64,000 nt of DNA from Sphingopyxis macrogoltabida (GCF_001307295.1 NZ_CP012700.1:4095001-4159000); one strand, 5' to 3'; positions 26,587-35,276 are shown, counted from the stretch's first letter. The notes: a model not told the origin generated them from the sequence alone. Made by a program: numbers and translations.

Positions 26587-26982
26587 TCACTTCTCTAAAA
26601 TGGCTTCGGCTTCGATTTCGACTTTCCATTCGGGGCGGATCAGCGCCGGCACAACCAGCATTGTCGATGCCGGTCGGACATTTTTGAATGCCGATCCATG
26701 CGCCCGCCCCACCAGATCGGCATCCGCAGCGTCGGTAATGTACATGCGCGTGCGCACGACGTCTGCGGGCGAGCCGCCTAGCGCTTCGAGCGCTTCGCTT
26801 ATGATCGTCAGGCAGCGCGCCGCCTGCGCTCCCGCATCACCGGGGGTCGACGAACCGTCGGGCTCGATCGGCGCGCAGCCCGCGACGTCGATGCGATTCC
26901 CCACCCGAACCGCCCGGCTGTAGCCATAGACGGGTTCGAAGGGGGATGCGGAGCTATGGTTACGTCGGCTGGATTCAGCCAC
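26587..26982 (-). CDS. RidA-like protein lacking the deaminase arginine
   Basis: A 131-residue YjgF/YER057c/UK114-family protein with the usual trimer-forming fold. In active RidA the enamine/imine deaminase Arg lies in a PARSCVEV-like strand; here the aligned stretch is PASTMLVV, with Ser instead of Arg. It may therefore have a different activity or none of that kind, as in Rid subfamilies without that Arg. The GTG start at 26982 overlaps the I78-family gene's stop. It sits between that lipoprotein and the acyl-CoA dehydrogenase of the valine operon, and could handle reactive by-products, but that is inference. Confidence 0.75.
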   Translation of the reverse strand: MAESSRRNHSSASPFEPVYGYSRAVRVGNRIDVAGCAPIEPDGSSTPGDAGAQAARCLTIISEALEALGGSPADVVRTRMYITDAADADLVGRAHGSAFKNVRPASTMLVVPALIRPEWKVEIEAEAILEK

Positions 26983-27277
26983 AGGTGACCTGCGTGATCT
27001 TCGAGGCGTCGTCGTACATGATGTTCACACGGTCGACGCGATAATCCATCGTCATCGCGGTGCGCGGCGGGCCCCAGCGCAGCGTGCGCGCACCCGATGC
27101 CTTGAGGATCGCCGCGCCGAGTTCGGGCGAAACGCTCTGGCCGACATAGCTTTGCACCGCGTCGGCCTTGCACGTCATTTCGGCTTCGGGCGGCGGCGGA
27201 GTCGATTCGGGCGGCCGTTCCTGCGTGCAGGCGGCGAGCGGCAGAACGGCGGCGATTGCCATGATGCGAATGTCCAT
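26975..27277 (-). CDS. I78-family peptidase-inhibitor-like lipoprotein
   Basis: The 100-residue product has a lipobox ending at Cys17 (LPLAAC), a Pro-rich linker and a compact domain with CKADAVQSYVGQ at its start and RVDRVNIMYDD followed by a terminal ITQVTCG. This pattern, with one Cys at each end of the domain, matches the potato-inhibitor-like I78 family, small bacterial envelope proteins found as lipoproteins in alphaproteobacteria. The start follows AAGGGAGAC at 27277. It overlaps the RidA-like gene at its 3' end. Whether it inhibits any protease is not established for most family members. Confidence 0.75.
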   Translation of the reverse strand: MDIRIMAIAAVLPLAACTQERPPESTPPPPEAEMTCKADAVQSYVGQSVSPELGAAILKASGARTLRWGPPRTAMTMDYRVDRVNIMYDDASKITQVTCG

Positions 27278-27300
27278 CGTGAGTCTCCCTTGCAAAGCCG

Positions 27301-27828
27301 TCATCCGGCACAGCGCGTATAGCGTATCGGCTCGGCCGCGGCACCCTCGCCGCTATCGCGACGAACGAGCGTCTTGCCGCCGTCGGCGAGTTCGAGCTGC
27401 ATCCGGCGATCCCATTCCTCGCCCTCGCCGCTGAAGCGGTAGTCGGCGACGATCCGCTCGGCACCGCTTTCGCGAACCCGGGCGAGTTCGCCGTGTGATT
27501 CGAAGAAGCGCAGGTTGGCGGAGTCGATGACCAGCGCGGTGAGGTCGGTTCCCCGTTTCGCCGCACAATCGGCGGCTTTCAGCGCCCAGCGACCACGGAT
27601 CGCGGCGGGGATCGACTTGCCGTCGCCGACAGTCTCCGCCGTTTCCTTCGTGGGCGCCGGCTCGGCGGCAGCTTCGGGCAGGTCCCCGTCCACCGCCGTT
27701 TCGGGCGCCGGGCGGTCGGCCTTTTGCAACGGCGAAATCTCGGCCGTGTCTTCCGGTCCGGACTTGTCCTCGCCGCCGCTGCACGCGGCGAGAAGCAGCA
27801 CCATGGCGGGAAGCATGAAGCGGGTCAT
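27301..27828 (-). CDS. Hypothetical lipoprotein
   Basis: A 175-residue protein with a lipobox ending at Cys16 (LLLAAC), an acidic Glu/Pro/Ala-rich linker to about residue 70, and a C-terminal domain that includes RGRWALKAADCAAKRG and ends with RYTRCAG, with two conserved-looking Cys that could pair. I recognise no named family. The start at 27828 follows GAAGGAGACG. It lies 98 bp downstream of mmsA and 24 bp before the I78-like lipoprotein, on the same strand, so it is likely cotranscribed with the valine genes although its role there is not evident. Confidence 0.65.
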   Translation of the reverse strand: MTRFMLPAMVLLLAACSGGEDKSGPEDTAEISPLQKADRPAPETAVDGDLPEAAAEPAPTKETAETVGDGKSIPAAIRGRWALKAADCAAKRGTDLTALVIDSANLRFFESHGELARVRESGAERIVADYRFSGEGEEWDRRMQLELADGGKTLVRRDSGEGAAAEPIRYTRCAG

Positions 27829-27926
27829 TTCTCGTCTCCTTCGGAAGGAGAAATGCCCGGTGCGGCGCGCGGGTTTCATTGCGCGCCGCTTTCGCCGGAC
27901 AGGGTCGGACGCCGCCGCAACCGGCG

Positions 27927-29420
27927 TTACCCCATCGTCGGGATGACGAAGGCGTTGCCGCCATCGGGCGACCCGTCGGGCCAGCGCGCAGTGATCGTCT
28001 TGACCTTGGTCCAGAATTTCACGCCTTCCATGCCGTGCTGGTTGGTGTCGCCGAACGCCGAGCGCTTCCAGCCGCCGAAGCTGTGATAGGCGACCGGCAC
28101 CGGGATCGGCACGTTGATGCCGACCATGCCGACATTGACCCGCGCGGCGAATTCGCGCGCCGCGTGGCCGTTGCGCGTGAAGATCGCGACGCCGTTACCG
28201 TACTGATGCTTCGACGGCAGTTCGAGCGCGCTTTCGAAATCGGCGGCGCGGACGATCTGCAGCACGGGGCCGAAGATTTCTTCCTTGTAGCTTTCCATGT
28301 CGGGGGTGACATGGTCGAACAGGGTCGGGCCGACGAAGAAGCCCTTTTCGTGGCCCTGCAGGGTGAAACCGCGGCCGTCGATGACCAGTTCGGCGCCTTC
28401 GTCCGCACATTTCTGGATCCAGCCTTCAACCTTGTCCTTGTGCGCCTGCGTCACGACGGGGCCGTAATGCGCTTCGTCGTCGGTCGACACGCCGACGCGC
28501 AGCGCCTCGATCGCCGGGACGAGCTTTTCGCGCAGGCGGTTCGCGGTGTCCTCGCCGACGGGGACGACCACGGGCAGTGCCATGCAGCGCTCGCCCGCCG
28601 AGCCGAAAGCGGCGCCGGTCAGGTCGTTGACGACCTGATCGAGGTCGGCGTCGGGCATCACGATGCCGTGATTCTTCGCGCCGCCCATCGCCTGCACGCG
28701 CTTGCCGTTGGCGACGCCGCGATTGTAGACATAATGCGCGATGTCGGACGAGCCGACGAAGCTGATCGCGCCGATATCGGGATGGTCGAGGATCGCGTCG
28801 ACCATTTCCTTGTCACCATGGACGGTCTGGAAGATGCCTTCGGGCATGCCCGCTTCGAGGAACAGCTCGGCCAGCCGCACCGGCACGCTGGGGTCGCGCT
28901 CGCTGGGCTTGAGGATGAAGGCGTTGCCGACGACGGTCGCGATCGCACCCATCCACAGCGGGATCATCGCCGGAAAGTTGAACGGGGTGATGCCGGCGCC
29001 GATACCGATCGGCTGGCGCATCGAATAGACGTCGATGCCCGGGCCCGCGCCGACGGTATATTCGCCCTTCAGGATATGCGGCGCCGCGCAGGCGAATTCG
29101 ACGACGTCGAGGCCACGCTGGATGTCGCCCTTGGCATCGGCGATCACCTTGCCATGTTCGGCCGACAGGATTTGCGCGAGCTCGTTCATATTGGCTTCGA
29201 CGAGACGCTTGAAGTCGAACATCACCCGCGCGCGGCGCTGCGGATTGGTCGCCGCCCAGGCGGGCTGCGCGGCCTTTGCGGCCGCGACGGCGCGGTCGAG
29301 GACGGCGCGGTCGCCGAGCGCGACCTGCGCCTGGACGCCGCCATTGTTCGGGTCGAGCACATCGGCGAAGCGGCTGCTGCCGCCGGCACCGCCGACGATG
29401 TGATGGTCAATCTGTCGCAT
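27927..29420 (-). CDS. mmsA: CoA-acylating methylmalonate-semialdehyde dehydrogenase
   Basis: The 497-residue aldehyde dehydrogenase converts methylmalonate semialdehyde plus CoA and NAD to propionyl-CoA, CO2 and NADH in valine and myo-inositol catabolism. The active-site Cys lies in GERCMALPVVVPVGE, preceded by the NAD-site FVGSSD and the Asn in FNFPAMIPLW. The start at 29420 follows GACGGGAG; the frame opens to 29564 across the intergenic region without support. It is the first gene of the operon and diverges from a LysR gene, the usual arrangement for a catabolic operon under LysR control. Confidence 0.95.
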   Translation of the reverse strand: MRQIDHHIVGGAGGSSRFADVLDPNNGGVQAQVALGDRAVLDRAVAAAKAAQPAWAATNPQRRARVMFDFKRLVEANMNELAQILSAEHGKVIADAKGDIQRGLDVVEFACAAPHILKGEYTVGAGPGIDVYSMRQPIGIGAGITPFNFPAMIPLWMGAIATVVGNAFILKPSERDPSVPVRLAELFLEAGMPEGIFQTVHGDKEMVDAILDHPDIGAISFVGSSDIAHYVYNRGVANGKRVQAMGGAKNHGIVMPDADLDQVVNDLTGAAFGSAGERCMALPVVVPVGEDTANRLREKLVPAIEALRVGVSTDDEAHYGPVVTQAHKDKVEGWIQKCADEGAELVIDGRGFTLQGHEKGFFVGPTLFDHVTPDMESYKEEIFGPVLQIVRAADFESALELPSKHQYGNGVAIFTRNGHAAREFAARVNVGMVGINVPIPVPVAYHSFGGWKRSAFGDTNQHGMEGVKFWTKVKTITARWPDGSPDGGNAFVIPTMG

Positions 29421-29490
29421 GGGTCGAATCTCCCGTCTGTGATTGCTCGCTGCAACAGACGAATCGCGCGCTGAAAGCAAGGGATAGACT

Positions 29491-29507
29491 TGCAGTTTGA
29501 TCCTGCA
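29491..29507. promoter_or_regulatory. Probable LysR-type operator between mmsA and the regulator
   Basis: TGCAG-N7-CTGCA forms an inverted repeat in the 99-bp divergent gap between mmsA and the LysR gene, 12 bp before the LysR start. A further TTGCAG lies at 29511-29516. The position fits autoregulation plus control of the mmsA operon. Confidence 0.55.
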
Positions 29508-29519
29508 TATTTGCAGCAT

Positions 29520-30407
29520 ATGGATTGGGACAGGCTGCAATATTTCCTGCTCGTCGCGCGGCACGGCACGCTCGCACGCGCCGGCGCGGCGCTAAATGTC
29601 GATGCGACGACGGTCAGCCGGCGGGTCAGCGCGCTCGAAGCCGCGCTCGGCCAGACGCTTTTCGAACGGGCGCCGACCGGTTTCGTGCTGACCGCAGCGG
29701 GACGCGCCTTGGTCCCGCATGCCGAGGCGATGGCCGCAGCAGCGGCGCGCGTCAATATGGCACCGGGCGGCCGGGCGGGATTGTCGGGGCAGCTCCGCCT
29801 CAGCGTGACCGAGGGGTTCGGCAACAGCTTCATCGCGCCGCGGCTCGCGACCTTCGTCGCCGCGCATCCCGAGCTCGAGATCGACCTTGTCGCCTCGTCG
29901 GGTTTCCTCAATCCCTCACGGCGCGAGGCCGATATGGCGGTGCTGCTCGCGCGGCCCAGAAAAGGCCCGCTGATCACGCGCAAGCTGTCGGACTACAGCC
30001 TCGGCCTTTATGCGCCCGCGAGCCGGCCCGACTGGCAAAAGGCGGTCGGGGCGGCGCCGCTGTCGCGCGCGGGGATTCCGGTGATCGGTTATATGCCCGA
30101 TATCCTTTACGCGCCCGAACTCGATTATCTCGACGAGATCGAACCGGGGCTGCGCGCCAGCGTGCGGTCGTCGTCGATCCTCGCGCAGCGGCGGATGATC
30201 GCGGGCGGCGCCGGGGTCGGCGTGCTCCCCTGCTTCATCGCCGCCGGCGATCCCGGGCTGGTGCGGGTGCGGCCCGAACAGGTCATAGCGCGCGCCTTCT
30301 GGCTCGCACTTCACCGCGACGTCGCGCCGCAACCGCGCATCCGGGCGTTCATCGACTGGCTCGACGCCGAGGTGCGCGAGAGCCGGGGACTGCTCGTTCC
30401 GGCCTAA
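29520..30407 (+). CDS. LysR-family transcriptional regulator
   Basis: A 295-residue LysR-type regulator with an N-terminal winged helix-turn-helix (about residues 1-60: MDWDRLQYFLLVARHGT and VSRRVSALEAALGQ) followed by a LysR substrate-binding domain. It is divergent from mmsA, so it most likely controls the valine operon in response to a pathway acyl-CoA or acid; that is inference. The ATG at 29520 fits the family N-terminus. A longer frame opens at 29490. Its stop shares a 4-bp palindrome with the stop of the convergent uxuB gene (30404). Confidence 0.88.
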   Translation: MDWDRLQYFLLVARHGTLARAGAALNVDATTVSRRVSALEAALGQTLFERAPTGFVLTAAGRALVPHAEAMAAAAARVNMAPGGRAGLSGQLRLSVTEGFGNSFIAPRLATFVAAHPELEIDLVASSGFLNPSRREADMAVLLARPRKGPLITRKLSDYSLGLYAPASRPDWQKAVGAAPLSRAGIPVIGYMPDILYAPELDYLDEIEPGLRASVRSSSILAQRRMIAGGAGVGVLPCFIAAGDPGLVRVRPEQVIARAFWLALHRDVAPQPRIRAFIDWLDAEVRESRGLLVPA

Positions 30408-31720
30408 GGCCGCCAGTCCGACGCGATCAGGCCGCCCTCCCCGAACAGCCTTGCCATCGCATCCGGCCCGGCTACGGCGGCGCGCAAGTGGTCGGCGAGC
30501 GGGTCGTCGACGGGCTCGCCGCTGCGCAGGAAAGCGATCCACGCCGCCACGCCAGCTTCGAGCGAAGGGCAAGGCGCCCCGCGCCGCTGGTGCCAGGCCA
30601 GCGTTTCAAGCCAACGCTGCGGGATCTTCTGGCTGCCGTCCATCGCGATCTGGGCGAGCCGGTGGTCGAGCGCCGGATTGGCAAAGCGATCGAGCAGCGC
30701 GTCGGCATAGGCGGCAAGGTCCTGACCCGGCGCGGCGGCGATGGTCGGGGCTGCTTCCTCGCGCATCAGCCGTTCGATGACCGGGCGGATATCGGGATCG
30801 GCGATCGCCTGATGGACGAACTCATATCCTCGTCCGAGCCCGATATAGGCAAGCGCCGAATGCGCGCCGTTGAGCAGCCGCAGCTTCGCGGTTTCATAGG
30901 GCGTGACGTCGGCGACCAGTTCGGCGCCGGCCTCTTCCCAGCACGGGCGCGCGCCGGCGAAATCGTCCTCGATCACCCATTGGCTGAAGGCTTCGGTCAC
31001 CACCGCGCCCTCGTCGCGGGCGCCGAGCGCGGTTTCGACAGCAGCGCGGTCGGCGTCGGTCGTGGCGGGAACGATCCGGTCGACCATCGTCGCGGGGCAG
31101 GTGCATTCGCCGTCGAACCAAGACGCGATACCGGGATGATAAGCGGCGAGATATTCGCGCATCAACCGGCGCAGCACCGCGCCGTTGCCGGCAAGATTGT
31201 CGCAGCTGAGCAGGGTGAGCCCGCCCAGCCCCGCCGCCTTGCGTGCCGCGAGCCCGGCCGCGACGAAGCGATAGAGGCTCGATCCGCCGACCGCGGCCGC
31301 GAGGTCGAGCGATCCGTCGGAGCGGCGCGAATAGCCTTTCTCGGTCACGGTAAGGCTGACGATATGCGTCGTCGGCGCAGCGATGGCGTCGATCACCGCC
31401 TGCGGATGCTCCGCCGCAACGAGCGATTTCTGCACCGCACCGATCAGGCGCAGCCGCGTGCCCGCAGCGCCGCGGGCGCTCACCGTATAGAGCCCGTCCT
31501 GCGGGCCGAGCTGTGCAGCGACGTCGGGAGAGCGCAGCGACACCCCGACGATGCGCCAGTCGCGCTCGCCCGCGTTCATCGCATCGTCGGTGTAGACCGC
31601 CTGATGCGCGCGGTGGAACGCGCCGATGCCGAGATGGACGATCCCCGTCGCCTGCGCGTGCCGGTCATAGGCCGGGCGCTGCACCGCCGCGGGAAGCGGC
31701 GTATCGGGCGACAGCCTCAC
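30404..31720 (-). CDS. uxuB: Fructuronate reductase (mannitol-dehydrogenase family)
   Basis: The 438-residue polyol dehydrogenase matches E. coli UxuB across its length: VHLGIGAFHRAHQAVYT at the N-terminal NAD site, VSLTVTEKGY, FTVMSCDN-like LTLLSCDNLAGNG, MVDRIVPATTDAD, QWVIEDDF and MDGSQKIPQRWL. It reduces fructuronate to mannonate with NADH after UxaC. UxaB-type tagaturonate reductase is less likely from these stretches. The ATG overlaps the uxaC stop (ATGA). It is the last gene of the hydratase-exuT-uxaC-uxuB unit. The mannonate dehydratase it needs is not in the window. Confidence 0.88.
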   Translation of the reverse strand: MRLSPDTPLPAAVQRPAYDRHAQATGIVHLGIGAFHRAHQAVYTDDAMNAGERDWRIVGVSLRSPDVAAQLGPQDGLYTVSARGAAGTRLRLIGAVQKSLVAAEHPQAVIDAIAAPTTHIVSLTVTEKGYSRRSDGSLDLAAAVGGSSLYRFVAAGLAARKAAGLGGLTLLSCDNLAGNGAVLRRLMREYLAAYHPGIASWFDGECTCPATMVDRIVPATTDADRAAVETALGARDEGAVVTEAFSQWVIEDDFAGARPCWEEAGAELVADVTPYETAKLRLLNGAHSALAYIGLGRGYEFVHQAIADPDIRPVIERLMREEAAPTIAAAPGQDLAAYADALLDRFANPALDHRLAQIAMDGSQKIPQRWLETLAWHQRRGAPCPSLEAGVAAWIAFLRSGEPVDDPLADHLRAAVAGPDAMARLFGEGGLIASDWRP

Positions 31721-33129
31721 AGCCGATATGCCTTTCTGGCGAGGTTACAGGCAAGGTCGGCCGCGAGTTCGGCGGCCTCCCATTCCTCCATGCGATGTTC
31801 GGCGACGAGCCCGGCGAGGAAGCCGCAGTCGATCCGCCGCGCGACGTCGTGGCGCGCGGGGATCGACAGGAAGGCGCGCGTGTCGTCGTTGAAACCGACG
31901 GTGTTGTAGAAGCCCGCCGTCTCGGTGACCTGCGCCCGGAAACGGCGCATCCCCTCCGGGCTGTCGTGGAACCACCAGGCCGGGCCGAGCCACAGCGCCG
32001 GATAATGGCCGGCGAGCGGCGCGAGTTCGCGCGCATAACTCGTCTCGTCGAGCGTGAAGAGGATGATCGTCAGCCCCGCCTCGTTGCCATAGCGCGCGAG
32101 CAGCGGGCGCAGCGCATGAACATAGTCGGTGCGCATCGGAATATCGGCGCCCTTGTCGCGGCCGTGGCGCGCGAACAGCCCAGGGTTGTGGTTACGGAAA
32201 CTGCCGGGGTGGATCTGCATCACCAGTCCGTCGTCGAGGCTCATCCCCGCCATCACCGTCAGCATGTGCGCGCGGAACAATTCGGCATCGGCGGCGCTGA
32301 CCTGGTCGCCGGTGACCCGCGCGAACAGTGCTTCGGCCTCGACGTCCGACAGGTCGGCGGTCGCGGCGGTCGGATGCCCGTGGTCGGTGGAGGTCGCGCC
32401 CATGCTTGCAAAGAACTCACGGCGATTGCGATGGGCGGCGAGGTAACCGGTATAGCTGAACGCGTCCTCGCCCGACAATTCGGCGAAGCGCCGGAGATTG
32501 TCGCGGAAGCCTTCATATTCGGGATCGACGACGGGGTCGGGGCGATAGGCGGTGATTACGCGCCCGCCCCATTCCCCGCTTTCGTTCGCGGCGCGGATCG
32601 CGGCGTGATGCACCAGCGTGTCGAGCGGGCTTTCGGTCGTCGCGATCACCTCGATCCCGAAGCGGTCGAACAAGGCACGCGGGCGGAAGGCATCGCTCGT
32701 CAGCGCTTCGCCGATGCGGTCGTAATAGAGGTCGGACATTCCGGCGGAAAATTGAACATCGAATCCGAACACCGCGGCAAACACCCAGTCCATCCACATC
32801 CGCGTCGGGGTCCCGCGAAAGAGATGATAGTTTTGCGCGAACAGCCGCCAGCTTTCCCGGGGATCGGCCTGTGCGTTGCCGATGCCGAGCGCATCGAGCG
32901 GCACGCCCTGCGAATAGAGCATCCGGAAGACATAATGATCGGGGTGAAGCAGCAGTTCAGCGGCATTGCCGAACGGCGCGTTGCCCGCGAACCAGGCCGG
33001 ATCGGTGTGGCCGTGCGGGCTGACGATCGGCAGGTCCGCGACCTCGCGATAGAGGCGCCGTGCGATGGCGCGTTGGCCCGGATCGGATGGAAACAACCGG
33101 TCGGCATGCAGGATCAACGGGCGCGTCAT
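31717..33129 (-). CDS. uxaC: Glucuronate isomerase
   Basis: A 470-residue uronate isomerase with the amidohydrolase-like barrel: PIVSPHGHTDP with the metal-binding His-x-His near residue 39, WMDWVFAAVFG, ATTESPLDT, QIHPGSFRNHN and the C-terminal VGFNDDTRAFLSIPARHD. It converts glucuronate to fructuronate or galacturonate to tagaturonate; with UxuB next to it, the glucuronate route is more likely. The start at 33129 overlaps the stop of the hexuronate transporter (ATGA); an open frame extends to 33429 inside that gene. It is central to the locus. Confidence 0.93.
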   Translation of the reverse strand: MTRPLILHADRLFPSDPGQRAIARRLYREVADLPIVSPHGHTDPAWFAGNAPFGNAAELLLHPDHYVFRMLYSQGVPLDALGIGNAQADPRESWRLFAQNYHLFRGTPTRMWMDWVFAAVFGFDVQFSAGMSDLYYDRIGEALTSDAFRPRALFDRFGIEVIATTESPLDTLVHHAAIRAANESGEWGGRVITAYRPDPVVDPEYEGFRDNLRRFAELSGEDAFSYTGYLAAHRNRREFFASMGATSTDHGHPTAATADLSDVEAEALFARVTGDQVSAADAELFRAHMLTVMAGMSLDDGLVMQIHPGSFRNHNPGLFARHGRDKGADIPMRTDYVHALRPLLARYGNEAGLTIILFTLDETSYARELAPLAGHYPALWLGPAWWFHDSPEGMRRFRAQVTETAGFYNTVGFNDDTRAFLSIPARHDVARRIDCGFLAGLVAEHRMEEWEAAELAADLACNLARKAYRL

Positions 33130-34433
33130 GTGCCTTCGACGGTGACCGGCGCGAGGCGCGGGCTCAAGAGATGGACCGCGAGCACCGCGAGGAAATAGAC
33201 GATCGTACACGCCGCAAAGATAAGGGTGTAATTGCCGCCGGTGGCATCGAGTACGAGCCCGGTCGATTTTGCCATGATCATCCCGCCCACGCCGCCCATG
33301 AAGCCGCCGAGCCCGATCACCGACCCGACCGCGCGTTTCGGGAACATGTCGGGCGGGACCGAGAGGATCGTCGACGAAAAGGCCTGATGACCCGCGAGCG
33401 CGATGCCGATCAGCAGCACCGCAAGCCACATATTGTCGAGCCCGGTGACGAACAGCAAAGGCAGCACGCAGCAGCCGGCGCCGAGCATTGTCGCCTTACG
33501 CGCGAAATTGACGCTGCGGCCACGCTCGATCAGTTTCGACGACACCCAGCCGCCGGCGATGCTGCCGACATCGGACAGCAGATACATGACGACCATCGGC
33601 AGCAGCACGACCTTGAGGTCGACATCGTAGGTGGCGCTGAAATATTTGGGCAGCCAGAACAGCATCAGGAACCAGACCGGGTCGGTGAGGAACTTGGCCA
33701 TCGCAAAGGCCCACGCCTCGCGTTTGGTGACGATCCGGCTCCAGCCGAGGCGCGCGACCTTTTCGGGCGGGTCGTGCTCGATCCAGGCGAGTTCGGCCTC
33801 GCTGACCTTCCCGCTCTCGCGCGGGTTGCTGTAGAGCCAGAGCCAGAGCAGCAGCAGGACGACGCCGAAGGCGCCGGTATAGATAAATGTCTCGCGCCAG
33901 TCGAAACCAAGCACCCGCATGAACAACGCGATCGTCGGCGCGGTCAATATGACGCCGATGGTGGTCGCGCTGTTGACCCAGCCGATCGCATAAGCGCGTT
34001 CCTTTTGCGGGAACCACTCGCTCGAGGCGCGGACGACCGAGGGAAAATGCCCCGCCTCGCCCACCCCGAGCACGACGCGCGCAAGCATGAAGGAGACGAC
34101 CGACGACGCGAAACCATGCGCGACATGGCCGATCGTCCAGATCGCGATCGCGATGCTGTAGCCGACCTTGGGGCCGAAGCGATCGATCAGCCAGCCCATG
34201 AGCAGAAAGCCCAGCGCATAGGCGGCCTGGAAAGCGGAGACGATATTGCCATAATCATTCTCGGACCAGCGCAGCTCGTCGCCGAGGACCGGCGCGAGCA
34301 GGCCGAGCATCGTGCGGTCGATATAATTGACCGTCGTCGCCGCGAACAGCAGCGCGACGATCAGCCAGCGATAGCGTCCCGCCCTGGGCACCGGCGCCGC
34401 TGCTGCCTCCTCGCCCGCGATTGCCTGTGCCAT
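33126..34433 (-). CDS. exuT: MFS transporter, ACS family, probable hexuronate importer (ExuT type)
   Basis: A 435-residue carrier with twelve predicted helices. The first loop has NYIDRTMLGLLAPV and the helix-2/3 loop has GWLIDRFGPKVGYS, as in the anion:cation symporter branch that includes E. coli ExuT. Another characteristic stretch is GVGEAGHFPSVVRASSEWFP. It likely brings hexuronates released in the periplasm across the inner membrane with a proton. The start at 34433 follows AAGGGCGGGAG. It lies between the hydratase-like gene (20 bp) and uxaC (overlap), inside a unit with an upstream LacI-type operator. Confidence 0.88.
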   Translation of the reverse strand: MAQAIAGEEAAAAPVPRAGRYRWLIVALLFAATTVNYIDRTMLGLLAPVLGDELRWSENDYGNIVSAFQAAYALGFLLMGWLIDRFGPKVGYSIAIAIWTIGHVAHGFASSVVSFMLARVVLGVGEAGHFPSVVRASSEWFPQKERAYAIGWVNSATTIGVILTAPTIALFMRVLGFDWRETFIYTGAFGVVLLLLWLWLYSNPRESGKVSEAELAWIEHDPPEKVARLGWSRIVTKREAWAFAMAKFLTDPVWFLMLFWLPKYFSATYDVDLKVVLLPMVVMYLLSDVGSIAGGWVSSKLIERGRSVNFARKATMLGAGCCVLPLLFVTGLDNMWLAVLLIGIALAGHQAFSSTILSVPPDMFPKRAVGSVIGLGGFMGGVGGMIMAKSTGLVLDATGGNYTLIFAACTIVYFLAVLAVHLLSPRLAPVTVEGT

Positions 34434-34453
34434 GATTCTCTCCCGCCCTTCCG

Positions 34454-35239
34454 TTAGCTTGTAATCGTGCAACCGACGCGGATTTTTCCGTCGAACAGCG
34501 CTTCGCCGCGCTCACCGGGGCGAATTTCGTGGATGCCGGTGATCGCGCCGGCCGACAGCCACGTCCCGGGCGGGATCGCGATGCCGCGCGCGCGCAGCGT
34601 GCGAATGAGGAACAGCGCCGATCCGAACGGGCCGTCGAGCATCGTTTCCATCGTCGCCGCACCGACGGTTTCGCCATCGATGGCGAACTCGACCGGCATA
34701 TGGATCAGGTCCCTGTCCTGCCAGCCGGCGAGCGGCGGCCCGAGCACCAGTCCCCTGTTGTTGCCGAAGTCCGAGGCGGTGACCGCAGGGCCGTGGCGGT
34801 TGATGCCCTGAAAGGGCGAGCTGGCGATTTCGATGCCGGGCCGCACCTCCGCAATGCAGTCGCGCACCGACGCGATGTCATAGTCACGCTCGGCGACCGT
34901 CCCGAAGCACAGCACGACTTCGGCTTCGGCCGCCGCGAAGCCGCCTGCATAGACGGGCATGGCGGGGCGGATCCCACCGGAGTCCCCGACAATTTCGTCG
35001 GCGAAGATCGGCCCGGTCAGCCGGTTCCCGCCATAGCGGCCGACGAGGTCGGCAGCGATGCGCCCGACCTTCCAGCCGCCGACGCGGCGTCCGTCGAGCG
35101 CGATCGCCGCATCCTGGATCGCATAGGCATCGGCCATCGTTTCGGGCATCGCGCCGGGATACAAGGTAAGCGGTGTCTTTTCTGCGCGCGCGGCGAGGAA
35201 CGCTGCGGCGATATTTTTCTGTTCGGTGGTCGCTGCCAT
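34454..35239 (-). CDS. MhpD-type 2-keto-4-pentenoate hydratase family protein
   Basis: The 261-residue protein is of the MhpD/2-oxopent-4-enoate hydratase group of the fumarylacetoacetase fold. Characteristic parts are the N-terminal MADAYAIQDA, GWKVGRI, the acidic metal-site EAEVVLCFG and EVRPGIEIASS, and ASDFGNNRGLVLG. It would hydrate or cleave a 2-keto acid with a divalent metal. No step of the known hexuronate pathways needs such an enzyme, so its role in this locus is unclear. It begins the hydratase-exuT-uxaC-uxuB unit; a perfect operator palindrome lies 38 bp upstream. The start at 35239 follows GGAAGAGG. Confidence 0.75.
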   Translation of the reverse strand: MAATTEQKNIAAAFLAARAEKTPLTLYPGAMPETMADAYAIQDAAIALDGRRVGGWKVGRIAADLVGRYGGNRLTGPIFADEIVGDSGGIRPAMPVYAGGFAAAEAEVVLCFGTVAERDYDIASVRDCIAEVRPGIEIASSPFQGINRHGPAVTASDFGNNRGLVLGPPLAGWQDRDLIHMPVEFAIDGETVGAATMETMLDGPFGSALFLIRTLRARGIAIPPGTWLSAGAITGIHEIRPGERGEALFDGKIRVGCTITS

Positions 35240-35276
35240 GGGCCTGCTTTTTCCTCTTCCGCGACGAGGCTTAAAA

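Noticed and set aside
27879..29474. Plus-strand frame over mmsA
   Set aside because: mmsA on the minus strand has full family motifs; the plus frame has none.
29525..31909. Plus-strand open frame of 794 codons over LysR and uxuB
   Set aside because: It runs through two recognised genes in other frames, is Arg-rich without domains, and has no ribosome-binding site.
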